A DNA stretch of 64,000 bases from Pseudobacter ginsenosidimutans (GTDB taxonomy: Bacteria; Bacteroidota; Bacteroidia; Chitinophagales; Chitinophagaceae): contig NZ_CP042431.1 in assembly GCF_007970185.1 (NCBI RefSeq), forward strand, positions 434,001 through 498,000, written 5' to 3'. Both the position numbers and the translations under genes were made by a program. Below the pieces are notes generated by a model that was given only the letters and a program-made list of their open reading frames with translations, did not search any database and had not been told where the DNA came from. Below, piece by piece: positions 60,877 to 64,000 of this stretch (position 1 is the stretch's first letter; every line of letters starts with the position of its first letter).

Positions 60877-62388
60877 TTATTTTACTGGTTGGTCATTCGG
60901 AAAGATATTCGTCAATCCCCATCTTGCATATCTCGCAGTATCTGTAGCAATGCTGTCGATACCATAATACTCTGCATAAAAATAGGCATCTTCTTTAGAA
61001 TATGGTTCATCCTTGAAATAGGCAAAGGAAGGAGGGAAAGGAAATTCATCTTTTACAAACCTGCTCTTACCCTTGAACTTCCGTTCCAGCTCTTTTTCTA
61101 CCTCCTTGTGGTAAGAAGGAATGTATGCCGTATTGCGTCCGCTATCCTTTGCATCCCGGATTATTTTCACCCTTTGCTTCAAAACAATATCGTGCGTGGG
61201 TAGTGTGATGATATTGCTAACGAGTTGCATGAAATAATTTGAGCCCAGCAAGCCGAGGATAAACAGGTTACAGAAGTACAGGCGTGCTTTGTTGTGGTGG
61301 ATCTGAAGCCAGTTGAGCAGTGCGCTGAAACGGTAAGCATTCATGATGATGATCCACCACCAACCTAACAGGCTAATGCAAACGAGGATATTGGTGGCTC
61401 TGGGTGGCACCACATAGTTGGCAAGTTGCCGGATCACCAGATCAAAGCCGAAAACCAGTGCAAAAAGTATGAGTATTTCCAGGAGCCAGTTACTTTTCTT
61501 TTTGCTGAAGTATCCTTTGATGTCTTGTCTGATAAATGAACATGCTACTATCACCCCTGCACAACTGATATAAAATAGCGGGTTGGAAAAGAGGAGCAGG
61601 AAGAATTTGAATGTTCTGAATACTGAACCTGTAAAAGAGGTGAATATCGATTGGGTGGATTCATAGTGATTGGTACGCGTCCCATTTCCGGGCATGTTCA
61701 GCACGATAATGGCCATGAGGATGGCGCCTGCCAACACGAGGAATACCGGTGCCGGAATCTTTTGCTGCATGCTTACCATTATGGCGGCAATAAGAAAAGG
61801 AATGGCAAACACGAAATACATCATTACCTCATTACAACCTCCCAACAGCAGTCCCAGCAGGAAGAGTATCATGGCATATTTCCATTTTTTCTCTTTTGTG
61901 AAGAATGAACACCAGGCAGCCAGGTAAAGGAGAAAGAGACTGAAAGGGAACAAATAGGTGATGCTGGTAGCGAACCAGTAATAATACGAAGCTACTTCGG
62001 GAATCACAGCCAGGAATGTGAAAGTCAGGATAGCTGATAAGAGCAGTAATTGGCCTCTCTGCAGAGTTCCGGTAAACATGTTCCTGCTGATAGTGTCCAG
62101 GAACCAATAGATGGCAAGTATAGAGAAAAGGATAAAGAAGATCAGCAGGTAAGGATAGAGCGCAACGAAGTTGTTGGATGCAGCGATCAACAGGAAGAAA
62201 GGAATGGTGGAATAGCGTCCGTTACATTTGGTGAGGTACCAATGGATGCTACCAAACTGTCCGAATTCTTTCTTCAGGTAAACCGGCACATAATCATCAA
62301 ATGAGGGCGATTGAAAGAGGCAGAGAGCAATCATTGCAAGGATGAGCAAGGTCAGGATGCATCCTAACGACAGCGTCATTTTTTTCAT
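60877..62388 (-). CDS. Polytopic membrane protein, probable glycosyltransferase-like (DUF6056-like)
   Basis: 503 residues from MKKMTLSLGCILTLLILAMI. An upstream start at 62511 would lie in the rRNA terminator and is rejected. About ten hydrophobic helices are visible. After the first helix comes SPSFDDYVPVYLKKEFG (an acidic Asp-Asp loop near residues 26-42, as expected for GT-C catalytic loops), then NGRYSTIPFF. The last 100 residues are a soluble tail with lysine-rich text (HKEVEKELERKFKGKS). The family assignment is by general resemblance only. With the GT2 and methyltransferase it forms a three-gene operon for a lipid-linked sugar modification. Confidence 0.72.
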   Translation of the reverse strand: MKKMTLSLGCILTLLILAMIALCLFQSPSFDDYVPVYLKKEFGQFGSIHWYLTKCNGRYSTIPFFLLIAASNNFVALYPYLLIFFILFSILAIYWFLDTISRNMFTGTLQRGQLLLLSAILTFTFLAVIPEVASYYYWFATSITYLFPFSLFLLYLAAWCSFFTKEKKWKYAMILFLLGLLLGGCNEVMMYFVFAIPFLIAAIMVSMQQKIPAPVFLVLAGAILMAIIVLNMPGNGTRTNHYESTQSIFTSFTGSVFRTFKFFLLLFSNPLFYISCAGVIVACSFIRQDIKGYFSKKKSNWLLEILILFALVFGFDLVIRQLANYVVPPRATNILVCISLLGWWWIIIMNAYRFSALLNWLQIHHNKARLYFCNLFILGLLGSNYFMQLVSNIITLPTHDIVLKQRVKIIRDAKDSGRNTAYIPSYHKEVEKELERKFKGKSRFVKDEFPFPPSFAYFKDEPYSKEDAYFYAEYYGIDSIATDTARYARWGLTNIFPNDQPVK

Positions 62389-62486
62389 GGAGGCGATGAT
62401 AGATTTTTCTGGTCTGGTAATGAGGTGGTGCGTGCTAAAGATAACCAGAAACTGAGATAAGTTGTGCGAAGGGGTGTATAAATGCG

Positions 62487-62518
62487 AAAAGCCTTGCAAA
62501 ACAGATTGCAAGGCTTTT
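62487..62518 (-). terminator. Terminator of the rRNA operon
   Basis: AAAAGCCTTGCAA (62487-62499) and TTGCAAGGCTTTT (62506-62518) form a perfect 13-base-pair stem with a six-base loop just after the 5S gene on the minus strand. T's complete it on the 3' side. Confidence 0.9.
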
Positions 62519-62530
62519 GGCTAATAAATA

Positions 62531-62638
62531 TGGCAGCTACCTACTCTCCCGCATTGTTGTGCAGTACCATCGGCCATAAGGGCTTAACTTCTCTGTTCGG
62601 GATGGGAAGAGGTGAACACCCTTGGTATAACCACCATA
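62531..62638 (-). rRNA. rrf: 5S ribosomal RNA
   Basis: Read on the minus strand it begins TATGGTGGTTATACC and contains the 5S core GAACACCTCTTCCC-like segment as CCCGAACAGAGAAGTTAAGC. It ends GAGAGTAGGTAGCTGCC. About 108 bases, with ends set by pairing of the terminal stem. It lies about 100 bases after the 23S gene and is followed by an intrinsic terminator. Confidence 0.93.
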
Positions 62639-62736
62639 AGAAGGTTGATCTTATGATCTTAATAAATTACATATTGGGAATGTTGTAAAAAACGGTAGCA
62701 GTATACCTAACAATAAATTCTATCGAAATTTGTTAA

Positions 62737-64000
<1,264 letters not shown>

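Overview
The window reads as chromosomal DNA of a Bacteroidota bacterium, most likely a member of Chitinophagaceae or a close relative. The reasons are a SprA/PorD type IX secretion (T9SS) complement with a secreted cargo protein carrying the gliding-motility C-terminal domain, the futalosine menaquinone genes mqnB and mqnD, the bamD-rpoZ-coaBC-porD block, a Bacteroidota-type omega subunit, and many promoters of the TTTG / TAnnTTTG type. No plasmid, phage, transposase, CRISPR or tRNA signal was seen. The right edge cuts into a ribosomal RNA operon (23S and 5S, minus strand).

Layout. 0.4-9.4 kb: dprA, guaB, an Lnb-type lipoprotein N-acyltransferase candidate, an alpha/beta hydrolase, a large T9SS cargo protein, a short-chain dehydrogenase and a small secreted protein. 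9.5-17.3 kb: the giant sprA gene behind ruvA. 17.4-22.1 kb: fabH, a GNAT acetyltransferase, a lipoprotein S41 protease, two tandem paralogous lipoproteins, fabD. 22.3-27.6 kb: folE with two tandem 6-pyruvoyl-tetrahydropterin-synthase-like genes, then mqnB-mqnD, a photolyase and a class IV aminotransferase. 27.6-36.4 kb: a signalling island with four NarL/LuxR response regulators, two short HisKA_3-type histidine kinases, one intact and one frameshifted polytopic membrane protein, an unknown 135-residue protein and two diverged copies of a decayed gene fragment. 36.4-48.5 kb: 3-oxoacid CoA-transferase, the coaBC-porD-DUF4296 operon, bamD-rpoZ, an OmpA-family protein, a polyprenyl synthase, recJ and htpG. 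49.0-53.6 kb: rpsF-rpsR-rplI with a probable S6:S18 autoregulatory leader, an RRM protein, a glycosyltransferase-HAD fusion and a universal stress protein. 53.6-62.4 kb: a methyltransferase, a DUF1080/Gfo-Idh pair, apbE, a beta-barrel protein, and a methyltransferase-GT2-membrane protein operon. 62.5-64 kb: rRNA.

How the genes work together. SprA forms the outer-membrane T9SS channel and PorD is a further T9SS factor; the protein at 5.3-8.0 kb is a plausible substrate. BamD inserts outer-membrane proteins such as the OmpA-like protein. FabD and FabH start fatty-acid synthesis; MqnB and MqnD with the polyprenyl synthase feed menaquinone.

The strongest leads are: a dispersed palindromic repeat lying in the same orientation directly upstream of dprA and of htpG; the 33.4-36.4 kb locus (membrane protein, kinase, regulator, membrane protein), whose first gene has two opposite one-base shifts behind an apparently perfect promoter; the glucosyl-3-phosphoglycerate-synthase-like/HAD phosphatase fusion beside a stress protein; and the doubled PTPS genes beside folE. 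All functional statements are read from sequence by eye; no search was run.
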